From the NCBI RefSeq assembly GCF_030077735.1, contig NZ_JASJEU010000007.1:62001-126000 (forward strand): DNA of 64,000 nt, in the 5' to 3' direction. Every line of letters starts with the position of its first letter. The first letter of the stretch is position 1. The position numbers and the translations under genes are program-made. The DNA comes from Gordonibacter faecis. Lineage in GTDB: Bacteria > Actinomycetota > Coriobacteriia > Coriobacteriales > Eggerthellaceae. Below the pieces are notes generated by a model, which had not been told where the DNA came from, searched no databases, and was given only the letters and a program-made list of their open reading frames with translations. Shown piece by piece: positions 15,786-24,964 of the stretch.

Positions 15786-18700
15786 CTACCCTACCGTCAC
15801 CGTCTTGGTTTCAACCGTGGTGCCATAGAAGAACGTATATTCATACGTCCCCGGCCCAGGCACGGTATCAGTGAGCGTGAAATCCATCGTCCCTGTCGCT
15901 TTGCCCTGCGCAGGTGTAACACCTGCCGTCACATTAACAGCACTTGCGGCATTCCCCTTGAGTGAACGCCATACGGTGAGCCCATTGTAGGGAGCTAAAT
16001 CTTCAGCTTCGTTTTGCACCTTCTTCGAAGCAAACAACTGAGCGGTCACAGTCTTATCGGCCGCAGTAATGCTATCCACTTTCAAGTTGTACACAGGGCT
16101 AGGCAACTTAGGATTCATATCTGTCCATTGGCCTATCCATGAACTTTCTCCTATGTTAACTTTTCCAACATTGCCATACGGATACAGGCCATTGCTCGAT
16201 GAATACACGTTTGCACGTAGGGTCGCTCCCCAAACGGATGAAAAGCGCCCATATGTTAAATAACGAGATACCTGCAGAGCAATGTGATAGTCTCCAGCTT
16301 CTTTTATGTTTGCGACAATACCAGCACGCTCTTCGTCATTAGACATATTCATGCGTACGTAACGCGAATCAATAGGCCGACCTGATGCATCAGTAACAAT
16401 AATGCTCGTTCCCAAAGGTAAGTTTTTCGCGCGTTCAAGCCACAGAATTACTGAGAACTCGTTTTCTTCGAATCGTGTATTCTTTACTGCATCATTTAGT
16501 TTGAGTGAAAAATCAAAGTGGTAAACATCATAGAGATAATCGAGTGACGTCACCCGAGGCCCTGCGGTGAGACTTGCTTTTGAAAAGCCTGTTGTTGAGC
16601 TTTCGTATTCGATTTGCTGCTCAACACCTGGAGCGTAATGTTCGTTGAAGACTGAACCATCTTGGTTGTATTCCGTGTAGCGCAGGATGTCGTTGGCACC
16701 GTTGTTATAGGTGTGTTTTAACATCAAAAACTTTTGCGTATGCTCGGGTTTATTCTCAGCGTTTTCGTAATCTACAATAAACACCAGCTTTTCCCTGATG
16801 ACGGTGTTGCCGCTCTTGGTGTCGCTAAACTTACCGGAGCCGTTAACTTTATCGAACGAATCGAGGTTGATCTCAGTTTCACCTTCGCACTCGTGATAAT
16901 AGTATTGTGGGTTGTTCGCGTTGGTGAGGTCTATCATCGTAATCTTTAGCCCTGGGCTAAACCTGCTGTACCAGTCGGGGCCTTGGCTTGTTTGGCCAGC
17001 CGAATGCTCGGCGATGTTTCCATCCCAATAAGGAATAATCGACCAGGACTTGCCTGAGTAGGCGGACGGGCTATAGGTGCTGATGAATTCGGCGGTGTAG
17101 GCGCTTTTGCTGGTGATGGTGTCGGTGGTGGTGTAGGGCACGTCGCCGTAAATCTTGCCGTAGTGCTTGAGCGCATAGCCGTCAGATGTGGGGCTTTCGA
17201 TGATGATGTGAACCCTGAACAGGTAGGTGTTCATGTCCTCGTCTTCGTTCATATCCCGCAGCTGGAACGTGACCAAGCCGTCGTTCACGGCGGTCATGTT
17301 TTGCCCCAGGGTAAGGGAGAACGTCACGGGAATAAGTTTCTCGTTTTCGTCATACCGGAATCGGTCATCCGGCGCACGGCCTGGATTCTGGAAGTAGTAG
17401 TACCCACCCAGCGACTCACCAGCGTTGGTGTTCACATCCATGCGCAACTGCGCTTGTTTTTCGCCCGGCGTTACTCCCTCGCCCACCAGCTCGGGCGTAT
17501 TTTCAATCGCAATGTCTTTACGCGAGTCGAATTGCAGGTAGCAATCCTTCCCGTTTTCGTCGTCTTCCCGTTCGTTTACGGGAAGCCAGGCTTGCGCCGT
17601 CACGGTGGTGTTTCCGGTGGTGTAGCCCTTGATGGTGAGGTCGTACTGGTAGGTGTGACCCTCCACGTACCAAATGCGGTTGCCGTTCAGTTGCTGGGTT
17701 CGCAGGTCGAGGTAGTCGTCTTCTTCCTCGCCGTCCTCGTATTCCTTGGTGACGCAGGCGAAGTGGCCCGTGCTGTCCGGATTGAACGCTTGGGTATCGG
17801 TGCCCGTAGCCGCGAACACAAACGCGCCGCCCTCGTTTTCGCCAGGCGTGAGCAATGACAACGTGAACAGGCCGATCACATGGCCGTACTTGCCGGTTTC
17901 GGGCTGCTCGTCGTCGGCGTAGGCAACATCAAGCTGCTTGCCGTTGTTGATGATGACCGTGTTGAGCGCCTGGAATGCCGTACCCGTCGCCAGGCTCGTC
18001 CATAACGTGCCCTGCTCGTAGGCCTGGCGATACTGGTCAAGTTCTTTGACCTTGTGGCCGCTGGCGTCCTTTTTCTCCATCCAATCATCTTTGCGGAAAT
18101 CGCGCTCGGTTTCCACGTCGCTCCACAGCGAGCCCAACCCGTTCACCACCGTGTCAAGCTGCAGCGTGGAGCCGTTGTACAGCTTCAGCAGTTGCACGCG
18201 GTTGACGGCGTACTTCGTGCTATCGAGCGAGTTCACGCGGTCGAGGGCACCCAGGGTGTACACCTTCGAGTTGCTCATGATGGCGCGGTCGGCGCGTTGC
18301 AGCGAATAGAACATCTTTAGCGGATCGGCGTCCGGCGCATCATTCTTGAAGTCGATCAGCGTAATGTGGCGCGTGCCGAAGGCCTTGCTCACATTGCCGT
18401 CGCCGTATACGCCGCCGCTTTCGCCACCGAAACTGACGCCGGAGCCTTTGACGAACACCTCGGTGTTGCCGTACACCGTGTAGTCATTCGCCTGCCCCGA
18501 GCCCGATTGCTTGCTGCGGTTGCCGCCGCCGAAGACCGAGCCGCCGAGGTCAACCGTACGCGATGCAGCGGCCCCTTCGCCAAGGTCGCAAAGGTCATCA
18601 ACGATGCGTGCAGCTTCGGTGTCGTTGCTGACAACTTTGCCTGCGTCCTGCGCGTCGGTTTCAGGCAGCACCGCAATACCCTCATCGGTACTGTTCACAA

Positions 18701-21700
18701 TAACAAGTGTTGCTTGCGTCGCCGTGCCATCCACCGCCGGCGCGTAGGTTCTGCTTTCGTTGCCGCCGCCAAACACGTCGTCTTTGATGGAGCCGCCGTA
18801 CACCTTCACAGTGGAGGTGCCGAACACCGCGCCCTTGATAAGCGCCTGGTCAGTATCCCCCTGACCGAAACCTTCGCCGCCGCCAAACACGCTTCCAGCC
18901 ACCGCTCCGCCACTCACGACCACGGTCGTGGATCCGGCCGACGTTACCTCGTAGGGCAATCTGCCGTTGCCGCCGACGGTGCCTTCGCCCACCGTACCCC
19001 GTGCGCCGCCGCCGTACACACTGCCGCCTACTTGACCACCCGAAACGGATACATACGTGTTGCCCGTGACGCGCGCCATGTGCGGCGCGTCTTTGCTTTC
19101 GATACCATTCCCGCCGCCATACACGCTGCCGTTTACGATGCCCCCGGTCACGGACACCTCGGTATCACCGATGACCTGAGCTAACGCGCGCTTGTCAACG
19201 TTGGTGAGATACGCATCGGTGCCCGCACCGCCGCCATACACGCTACCGGTAACAGTGCCGTCGGCAACGGAAACGCTCGCCGAGCCGTACAGCATGCCGG
19301 CGGTTGCGCACGCCGTAGTGGCATTGCCAGTGGTGGTCTTGCCGTCGCCGCCACCGTACACCGAACCGTTGATGGTTCCGCCGTTCACCGCCACGGCGAC
19401 GGACGCGGGGTCCTCGGCCGTGCCCGTGGTTCCGCCCGCGCCGCTCGCGAACACGGCGCCGGTCGCGTCGCTCGTTCCCACCGTGCCCCCATTTATAGTG
19501 ATGAGGATGTCGGGCTGCGAAGCGTCGAGGCCTTCCTTCTTCCGGATGGCATCGGAGTGGCGATAGTGGGAATCAATGCCCAGGTCTTTGGAGGCGGAAC
19601 TGCTGTTACTCCAACGACCGAGGCACCCGCCGTACAGTTGCTCAACCGTGCCACCGTTCACCGTAGCGCGCACCAAACCCACGAAGTCGTTATTGGAGTA
19701 GCGTTCGTCACCCGTCGAGCGGTTATAGCCAATGCTGGAACCGAGGAACAGCTTCACGTACCCGCTGTTCAACTCAACATCGGATACCGCAAACACAGAA
19801 CCGTCTGTCTGCCCACCGCAGAGCATGCCCACGTCGCAGTTATATCCGCCGCGCGACGGCTGCTGAATGTCCACAACAATCTTCGACTTGAAGTAATCAG
19901 TTTCACTGCCCAGCGTGTTATGGCTTCCGTCGTTCATTTTCGTATTGCGGTTGCCCGCCAAAATACGCGCGTAGCAGCCACTCTTCACCGTGATGGTGCA
20001 CTCATCGCCCTGCTTCTGCCCGGTGGCGCTGTCCTGTTTGTCGTAGTAGCCGCCCACAAGGTGGAAGTTGGGAACATTCGTGCCCGCCAACAGGCCGAAG
20101 TTGTCAGTGCTGGCCTGGCTGTACCCATACATCTTGATGTTCTCGTCCATCGTGAGGTTGTGGCCCTGGCAATAGATGTAGCCAACGTTTCCGCCGCCAC
20201 CGTAGAGAACGATGTCACGTATCGCGGTGTCCGCGTATAGGAACTTGCCGCGCGCTTCGTCATTATGCCACGTCAACCGCCCGTAGTCGTTAAATCGAGC
20301 GTCGTCGCCGGAAAGGCTATTCGTGCCTTTACTGGCTTCCGGATACCCCGCGTCGTAGCCGGTAATGGTGGCTGGTTTATAGAACGCGTTCGGCTTACCG
20401 TTCTGCTGTTCAAGTCCGAACGACGAATCGTTGTACTCGCCCACGATGACGATAACGTTCGACTCAACCGTGCCGTGTTCATCCAGCAGTTCGTATGCTC
20501 TCGGGATAGTTCGGACGGCCGTATCAGGGGACGTGCCTTTTGCGTTGTCGTCGCCGGCGTTAGCATCGACGAACACCGTGCGTCCGCCGGCCGCGCCTGT
20601 GGCTTGGAAGGTGAGTGCGTTATTAGCCACCAGCGTCGCTTTAACAGTGAACTTCGCGCCAACCGGAGCGCTCGAAACGTCGAGCGAGGACTCCGTTGAA
20701 ATGACGCCGCCCGAAGCAATGCTTCCTTCGAACCATTCGTAGGTGAAATCGTCTGTGTTCAGCCCCCACGCGTCACCATTCACAATGACCGCGGAAAGGG
20801 AAACAACGCGACCGGCATTGTTATTTACTCGCTGAACCGCTACGAAAACATCACTTGGAGCAGGGATAACGCAGCTTGCCTGCTGCCGGTTGCTCCCAAA
20901 GGCGACCGAGGCCTCTTGCGCGTCAGGAGCAAGCGTGACGAAGTGGCGGCCTTCGGCAGTTACGTTCACGTTCGTGCTCCATGCAGGGTTCTCAAGCGAT
21001 GCGCCTGTTTCTCCCTCGTACACACCGAAATAGCCTTCGGACAAGTAATAACGTCCATGAAGAGGCTCGTCGAGGGTGATTCCCACCGAAACATGATTGA
21101 GGACAAGAATCGGCACACCATTCTTGGAAGCCTGGCGCCAGGTTACTCCACCGGGATCGAGCGTCGCCTTACAGTCGGCAATGTTAGCGGCACTGTAGGA
21201 GCCGCTCAGCTTGTCGTCACCCCAGCGATACGCGCCGGCTTCGTCGTACACGAAGCCTTGCGACACGTCATCACTCTGCGTGAGGTTGTACACCGAATTC
21301 GGCATCGTGCCGTCATTCATGGAAAGTTTCGCCTGATAGAAGCACATGTTGAACGTGACAGCTGTCGAGATGTTAGTCCCCGTAGCAGCATTAGTACCAG
21401 CTCCACGACGAACACCGGCAATCACCGGGGCATTGTAGCCGTCAGCCTTGATAGAGCCGGCGAACGCACACGAGTTCACCTGAACGGGCAACCAACCACC
21501 TTCGTTGCTGTTCACACGCGAGCGACCCACAATGCCACCCGCATATGACTGGCTGCTGTAGGTTCCCGTGGTTTGAATCGTACAATCCACGCTACAGTTT
21601 GTGATTGAGGCATTCGCGCCGCTGCCTGTCGTGTAGGCATCGCCCACCAGGCCGCCGGCAGCATAGAGCCGCGTGTTGGTTGTGGTGCCTGCAGGCGTCA

Positions 21701-22370
21701 ACTCTTCAATCATGCCATTCATAACGCTGCACTGATCAATGTTGGTAGAACCAAATGCCGCACCCACCAAGCACCCCAGCGCTACATCTACAGAAGGAGC
21801 CTCCGACAGAGTTCCGGACAACGTAACGGTTTGCAGATTCAAATTCTTAATAGTGGCGCCCTGCGTAGCTCCGAACAGCCCTGCTGTATACATGCCGTTC
21901 TTTGAGGTAAGAGTCGAAAGGTCAAGCTTCACATTCTTGATGGTGAACCCTCCACCGTCGAAGGTTCCGCGGAAGCCGTGGTTGCTTGCATCCCTAAAGC
22001 TGTCAGCATAACCGATGCGCGTGTTGGCGCTGCTAAACCTGCTTCCCGCCAGATCGATGTTGCCGGTAAGCGCATAGTGGGCCGTCGCGTACTGAGCACT
22101 GCCTGCGTTCACCTGGTCGGCGAGGTTCTTTAGTTGGTCGGCGTTGGCAATTTGGTAGGGATCAGTCTCGGTGCCGGTGCCTCCGGCGAAGAGGCCGTCC
22201 TCGGCCGAGGCGGAAATGGGAGTTGCCAGCAAGAACACCGAAAGGAGCACGGCCACCACGAGACTGAGCGCAGCCGCAAAGAGGGCACACGCGCCCAGTG
22301 GCGCCTGAGCCCGTATGCTGAGCACCTGGTCGTGCGTGGTATGTCCGAACGCTGTTTTCATCTGCCTCAT
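15786..22370 (-). CDS. Giant secreted repeat protein, candidate pilus-associated adhesin
   Basis: A 2194-residue protein with an extended signal peptide (hydrophobic core about residues 33-53, cleavage likely after ASA). The mature N-terminal region begins GTGTETDPYQIANADQL (about 62-78), the entry of GLUG/parallel beta-helix adhesins, and has GLUG-like repeats (GLFGATQGATIKNL) to about 420. Near 598 a second helix-type segment starts (VFVDANAGDDNAKGTSPDTA). Residues about 957-1323 hold repeats of the form V-GG-V-GSVYGGG. The last 800 residues are unrecognised, beta-rich and lack LPXTG, SLH or a membrane anchor. The start overlaps the context TGAGATG, 1 nt after the stop of a giant prepilin; the next gene begins 2 nt after its stop. 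A tip adhesin or a surface structural protein are the leading ideas; function is not established. Confidence 0.8.
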   Translation of the reverse strand: MRQMKTAFGHTTHDQVLSIRAQAPLGACALFAAALSLVVAVLLSVFLLATPISASAEDGLFAGGTGTETDPYQIANADQLKNLADQVNAGSAQYATAHYALTGNIDLAGSRFSSANTRIGYADSFRDASNHGFRGTFDGGGFTIKNVKLDLSTLTSKNGMYTAGLFGATQGATIKNLNLQTVTLSGTLSEAPSVDVALGCLVGAAFGSTNIDQCSVMNGMIEELTPAGTTTNTRLYAAGGLVGDAYTTGSGANASITNCSVDCTIQTTGTYSSQSYAGGIVGRSRVNSNEGGWLPVQVNSCAFAGSIKADGYNAPVIAGVRRGAGTNAATGTNISTAVTFNMCFYQAKLSMNDGTMPNSVYNLTQSDDVSQGFVYDEAGAYRWGDDKLSGSYSAANIADCKATLDPGGVTWRQASKNGVPILVLNHVSVGITLDEPLHGRYYLSEGYFGVYEGETGASLENPAWSTNVNVTAEGRHFVTLAPDAQEASVAFGSNRQQASCVIPAPSDVFVAVQRVNNNAGRVVSLSAVIVNGDAWGLNTDDFTYEWFEGSIASGGVISTESSLDVSSAPVGAKFTVKATLVANNALTFQATGAAGGRTVFVDANAGDDNAKGTSPDTAVRTIPRAYELLDEHGTVESNVIVIVGEYNDSSFGLEQQNGKPNAFYKPATITGYDAGYPEASKGTNSLSGDDARFNDYGRLTWHNDEARGKFLYADTAIRDIVLYGGGGNVGYIYCQGHNLTMDENIKMYGYSQASTDNFGLLAGTNVPNFHLVGGYYDKQDSATGQKQGDECTITVKSGCYARILAGNRNTKMNDGSHNTLGSETDYFKSKIVVDIQQPSRGGYNCDVGMLCGGQTDGSVFAVSDVELNSGYVKLFLGSSIGYNRSTGDERYSNNDFVGLVRATVNGGTVEQLYGGCLGRWSNSSSASKDLGIDSHYRHSDAIRKKEGLDASQPDILITINGGTVGTSDATGAVFASGAGGTTGTAEDPASVAVAVNGGTINGSVYGGGDGKTTTGNATTACATAGMLYGSASVSVADGTVTGSVYGGGAGTDAYLTNVDKRALAQVIGDTEVSVTGGIVNGSVYGGGNGIESKDAPHMARVTGNTYVSVSGGQVGGSVYGGGARGTVGEGTVGGNGRLPYEVTSAGSTTVVVSGGAVAGSVFGGGEGFGQGDTDQALIKGAVFGTSTVKVYGGSIKDDVFGGGNESRTYAPAVDGTATQATLVIVNSTDEGIAVLPETDAQDAGKVVSNDTEAARIVDDLCDLGEGAAASRTVDLGGSVFGGGNRSKQSGSGQANDYTVYGNTEVFVKGSGVSFGGESGGVYGDGNVSKAFGTRHITLIDFKNDAPDADPLKMFYSLQRADRAIMSNSKVYTLGALDRVNSLDSTKYAVNRVQLLKLYNGSTLQLDTVVNGLGSLWSDVETERDFRKDDWMEKKDASGHKVKELDQYRQAYEQGTLWTSLATGTAFQALNTVIINNGKQLDVAYADDEQPETGKYGHVIGLFTLSLLTPGENEGGAFVFAATGTDTQAFNPDSTGHFACVTKEYEDGEEEDDYLDLRTQQLNGNRIWYVEGHTYQYDLTIKGYTTGNTTVTAQAWLPVNEREDDENGKDCYLQFDSRKDIAIENTPELVGEGVTPGEKQAQLRMDVNTNAGESLGGYYYFQNPGRAPDDRFRYDENEKLIPVTFSLTLGQNMTAVNDGLVTFQLRDMNEDEDMNTYLFRVHIIIESPTSDGYALKHYGKIYGDVPYTTTDTITSKSAYTAEFISTYSPSAYSGKSWSIIPYWDGNIAEHSAGQTSQGPDWYSRFSPGLKITMIDLTNANNPQYYYHECEGETEINLDSFDKVNGSGKFSDTKSGNTVIREKLVFIVDYENAENKPEHTQKFLMLKHTYNNGANDILRYTEYNQDGSVFNEHYAPGVEQQIEYESSTTGFSKASLTAGPRVTSLDYLYDVYHFDFSLKLNDAVKNTRFEENEFSVILWLERAKNLPLGTSIIVTDASGRPIDSRYVRMNMSNDEERAGIVANIKEAGDYHIALQVSRYLTYGRFSSVWGATLRANVYSSSNGLYPYGNVGKVNIGESSWIGQWTDMNPKLPSPVYNLKVDSITAADKTVTAQLFASKKVQNEAEDLAPYNGLTVWRSLKGNAASAVNVTAGVTPAQGKATGTMDFTLTDTVPGPGTYEYTFFYGTTVETKTVTVG
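18400..19520 (-). repeat. Intragenic repeats encoding GSVYGGG units
   Basis: Within the giant gene, at least seven imperfect units encode a beta-strand, then GG-x-V-x-GSVYGGG. At the DNA level each has a conserved core reading like CCGCCGCCATACACGCTGCC on the plus strand (for example near 18525, 18763, 18876, 19010, 19111, 19225 and 19350). Spacers vary from about 100 to 150 bp, so these are protein-level beta-helix rungs and not a tandem satellite. Confidence 0.8.
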
Positions 22371-22371
22371 C

Positions 22372-24204
22372 TCAGGACACCGCTATACCTTGGGAATTTC
22401 CGCTGAACACTGTTGTATCCTTCGCGTAGTTCGCGGACGGATTGTTCTTCAGGAACTTTATGGAGTAGCTGCTTTGTGCGGGAAGTGTTTGATTAAGTTC
22501 GAGGATCGTACCTGTCTGCACACCGCCAACGAGCGGACTCGACGGGTCAATGGACAAACCGCCCTCCCACGACACTATCGGTTGAACCGCCGTACCCGTC
22601 GCTACGATGAGTTCAGCGTAGAGCGACCCTGGTCTATCAATCACGTAATAGTAATTGGTTTCATCACTCTTATGCACGTTGATGGTTATGACCAGCTTCT
22701 TCGTCGGTGACGGCTCCGCCATTGAGCCCTTAACCTTGTGACCCCTCACCGTGAGCATGTACGTTGCCCCGTCGGTCATCCCACGTATCGCGGCCTCTTC
22801 CAGCGTAAGCACAAGTCTTTGGGTGTTCTGGAGGCCATTGAAGAAGTAATAGCCGTTTTCGGGATGCACGTTTCCATTATCGTTCCCACTCGCGTTATGG
22901 CCACCACGTACTTCAAACGTGAAATCGCCGGTAGCGTGGCCGTCCTTCTCAATAGTAACGGTGTAGCACAGGCTGTTATCAGAGTAGGTATCTTCGTCAT
23001 AGAAGTTCCTCAGGGCTATTTCAATCGCGTTGCCTTTTTCTTTCCCTTTTTGCTGATCGGACAGCACGCCGGTGTTCGTAATATAGACGTCGATAGTGGC
23101 CTCAGTTTGCCAGTCAGACATGATGTTGGAGGTGAAAATAAGGTCATCAGCCACCGCTGCACCCCACATTCCCTGAGCGTAGCCATAGACGGAGCGACAC
23201 AGCACCACGTTGCTGCTGCATTTCGACGTGAGATCCACCACTTCGCCCTCAGTGAACCCAAGCGGAGCCTGGCCCGCCGTGCCTTCAACCGCCGACGTGA
23301 GCGCAGCTATACTTATGCGGTAGGTATCAGCGGTGATCGACGTGCCGTTCACCTGGTCGGTCGTCAGTTCGCAGACATCTTTCACGTCTGGAGCGACCAG
23401 GGTCAGTCCGGTATTGGTTTTACGGTAGAGGTCTACACGCGAAAGCGTCCCCATCGCGGAAAGGCGCAGCACCAATGTTTCATTCGCGCCTTTAATGGTA
23501 AGCATTTGGTAGGTGTTCCACGAACGATGCGCGGGTTTGAGGTTGGGGTCGGTCACCAAAATGTGCCCGTTCGCCACGGCCACCGTCGGCGGCTCCAGCA
23601 CCTCGTACTTCAGCGCGTCAGCAGCCGCACCGCCGTAGTAACCAACCAGTGTATTGGTTGCCTTTCTGCGCTGGTCACGGTCACGAATCTCCGCCCCATC
23701 TACACCCCTGAGGTAATACGCGTCCAACACACTTTGGGGTTCTTCGGTATAGAACACGCCGTACACGGCGCCTGTTTCGTAGCAATACTCAATGATATAC
23801 GCATGATTCCACACGTCGGCGTCGATGGCGCCTTGCGGCAAAATACCGTGCGCCTGGGCGAACGCAGCCGTTATATAATAATAGGTATAGCCATCGCTTG
23901 TGGTTTTGCCGTCGTCATCGGTGCGCAGCGCTGTTGGCGTAATTGCCCTGTTTCCCTGAGCGTCCGGCGTCCCCGTAAACTCCTTGTTATGGACGTCCCA
24001 CTCGCCCGACGCCTGCAAATCGGCGATGCTGTTCTGAGCAGCCAGGTAGAGGGATTTCGCCGCGTTATCGTACTTGGTCAGCGTGAAATTACGAATGTAG
24101 CCGAACAAGGACACTCCGATGACAGCCGCAAGCACCGCGAGGATAGCCACCACTGTGAGCAGTTCAGCGACGGTGAATCCCTCACTATGTTTTACGCGCG
24201 CCAT
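22372..24204 (-). CDS. Giant modular prepilin (610 residues)
   Basis: A prepilin N-terminus (leader MARVKHSEG, then FTVAELLTVVAILAVLAAVI with Glu at +5) is fused to a head of nearly 580 residues, three to five times larger than a normal pilin. The head has no family I recognise; it is rich in beta-strand and includes segments such as YYFFNGLQNTQRLVLTLEEA. Large modular pilins with grafted functional domains occur at the tips of some Gram-positive type IV pili. ATG 24204 gives a normal leader; an upstream ATG at 24261 lacks a ribosome-binding site. It is the first gene of the pilus operon and is coupled by a 1-nt gap to the giant repeat protein. Confidence 0.8.
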   Translation of the reverse strand: MARVKHSEGFTVAELLTVVAILAVLAAVIGVSLFGYIRNFTLTKYDNAAKSLYLAAQNSIADLQASGEWDVHNKEFTGTPDAQGNRAITPTALRTDDDGKTTSDGYTYYYITAAFAQAHGILPQGAIDADVWNHAYIIEYCYETGAVYGVFYTEEPQSVLDAYYLRGVDGAEIRDRDQRRKATNTLVGYYGGAAADALKYEVLEPPTVAVANGHILVTDPNLKPAHRSWNTYQMLTIKGANETLVLRLSAMGTLSRVDLYRKTNTGLTLVAPDVKDVCELTTDQVNGTSITADTYRISIAALTSAVEGTAGQAPLGFTEGEVVDLTSKCSSNVVLCRSVYGYAQGMWGAAVADDLIFTSNIMSDWQTEATIDVYITNTGVLSDQQKGKEKGNAIEIALRNFYDEDTYSDNSLCYTVTIEKDGHATGDFTFEVRGGHNASGNDNGNVHPENGYYFFNGLQNTQRLVLTLEEAAIRGMTDGATYMLTVRGHKVKGSMAEPSPTKKLVITINVHKSDETNYYYVIDRPGSLYAELIVATGTAVQPIVSWEGGLSIDPSSPLVGGVQTGTILELNQTLPAQSSYSIKFLKNNPSANYAKDTTVFSGNSQGIAVS

Positions 24205-24318
24205 CTGCTGCTTCGTCCCTCGCCTCGCTTCTGTGCTGTGCCGCGGAGTACCTTTTATCATACCATCTTATGCGAGAGCATAGGCATTCAATAGAGATTG
24301 AAGGCAGCTTCCAAGGAC

Positions 24319-24346
24319 AGTATAACACCGGGGGGCTGCTCAATAA
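24319..24346 (-). promoter_or_regulatory. Putative promoter of the pilus operon
   Basis: On the minus strand, TTATTG (-35, 24346-24341) and TATACT (-10, 24324-24319) are separated by 16 bp, about 115 bp upstream of the giant prepilin start. Sequence match only. Confidence 0.45.
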
Positions 24347-24398
24347 CGGGCGGGGGCAGAAGCGGAATGCGCTGACGCGCTGGGGACGCCCACGTGCA

Positions 24399-24758
24399 CT
24401 AGCCAGCGAACCGGCGAATAGCCTTGAGCACGCGATCGTACGCCTGGTCAAGATCGTTGAGCCCTGCGGCCGAAGTTGCCAGGTCACCCGCGCGTGCCGA
24501 GTCGGCCACCCGCGAAGCGCACGCATACAACTCCGAGCAGCACAGCGTTCCCGCCACACCCTTGAGCGCATGCGCCGCCCGATAGACCGACCCCGCGTCT
24601 TCCGTGAAAATCGCCAGGTGAAGTGCCGCACACGAATTATCTTCGGCAAACCGCATCATCAGGTGCTCAAAGAACGCCTCGTCGCCGTCGAACCGATCGA
24701 GCGCTTCTATGTAGTTGATTCCGTACGCGCTCAATTCGTTCGCGTGTTCTGCAAACAT
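24399..24758 (-). CDS. HPt-domain phosphotransfer protein
   Basis: A 119-residue protein consisting of one HPt domain. The phosphorylatable histidine is in AAHALKGVAGTL (about residue 63), the standard HPt signature. HPt proteins shuttle phosphate between hybrid kinases and response regulators. No hybrid kinase is in the window, so the partner is unknown. It lies upstream of the pilus operon on the same strand, about 55 bp before the putative promoter, and read-through into the operon is possible. Confidence 0.9.
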   Translation of the reverse strand: MFAEHANELSAYGINYIEALDRFDGDEAFFEHLMMRFAEDNSCAALHLAIFTEDAGSVYRAAHALKGVAGTLCCSELYACASRVADSARAGDLATSAAGLNDLDQAYDRVLKAIRRFAG

Positions 24759-24964
24759 CGCCTATACCTTTCGATTTTTCGAGGAATGCGGCCGCCGTCT
24801 TGCAGGGCGCGCAGCGCGTCTCAGCATCAGGGGCATCTCAACTCTCACTCGCTGAGCGAGCGGGTCGTATTTTAGCGCGCCGCTACGGGGCACACAGCCC
24901 GGTTCAGGCGGCAACAAGTCGAAAGGCACAGGTGAAAGGGGTGCGGAAGGAGGGCGGCCGTGCG

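Noticed and set aside
18400..19520. Possible CRISPR array because of repeated DNA in this region
   Set aside because: Repeat cores are in frame within a long coding sequence, spacing is irregular and the repeats diverge; no cas genes in the window.
22738..24294. A 518-residue plus-strand open frame over the giant prepilin gene
   Set aside because: Antisense shadow; the minus-strand frame has a prepilin signature and correct context.
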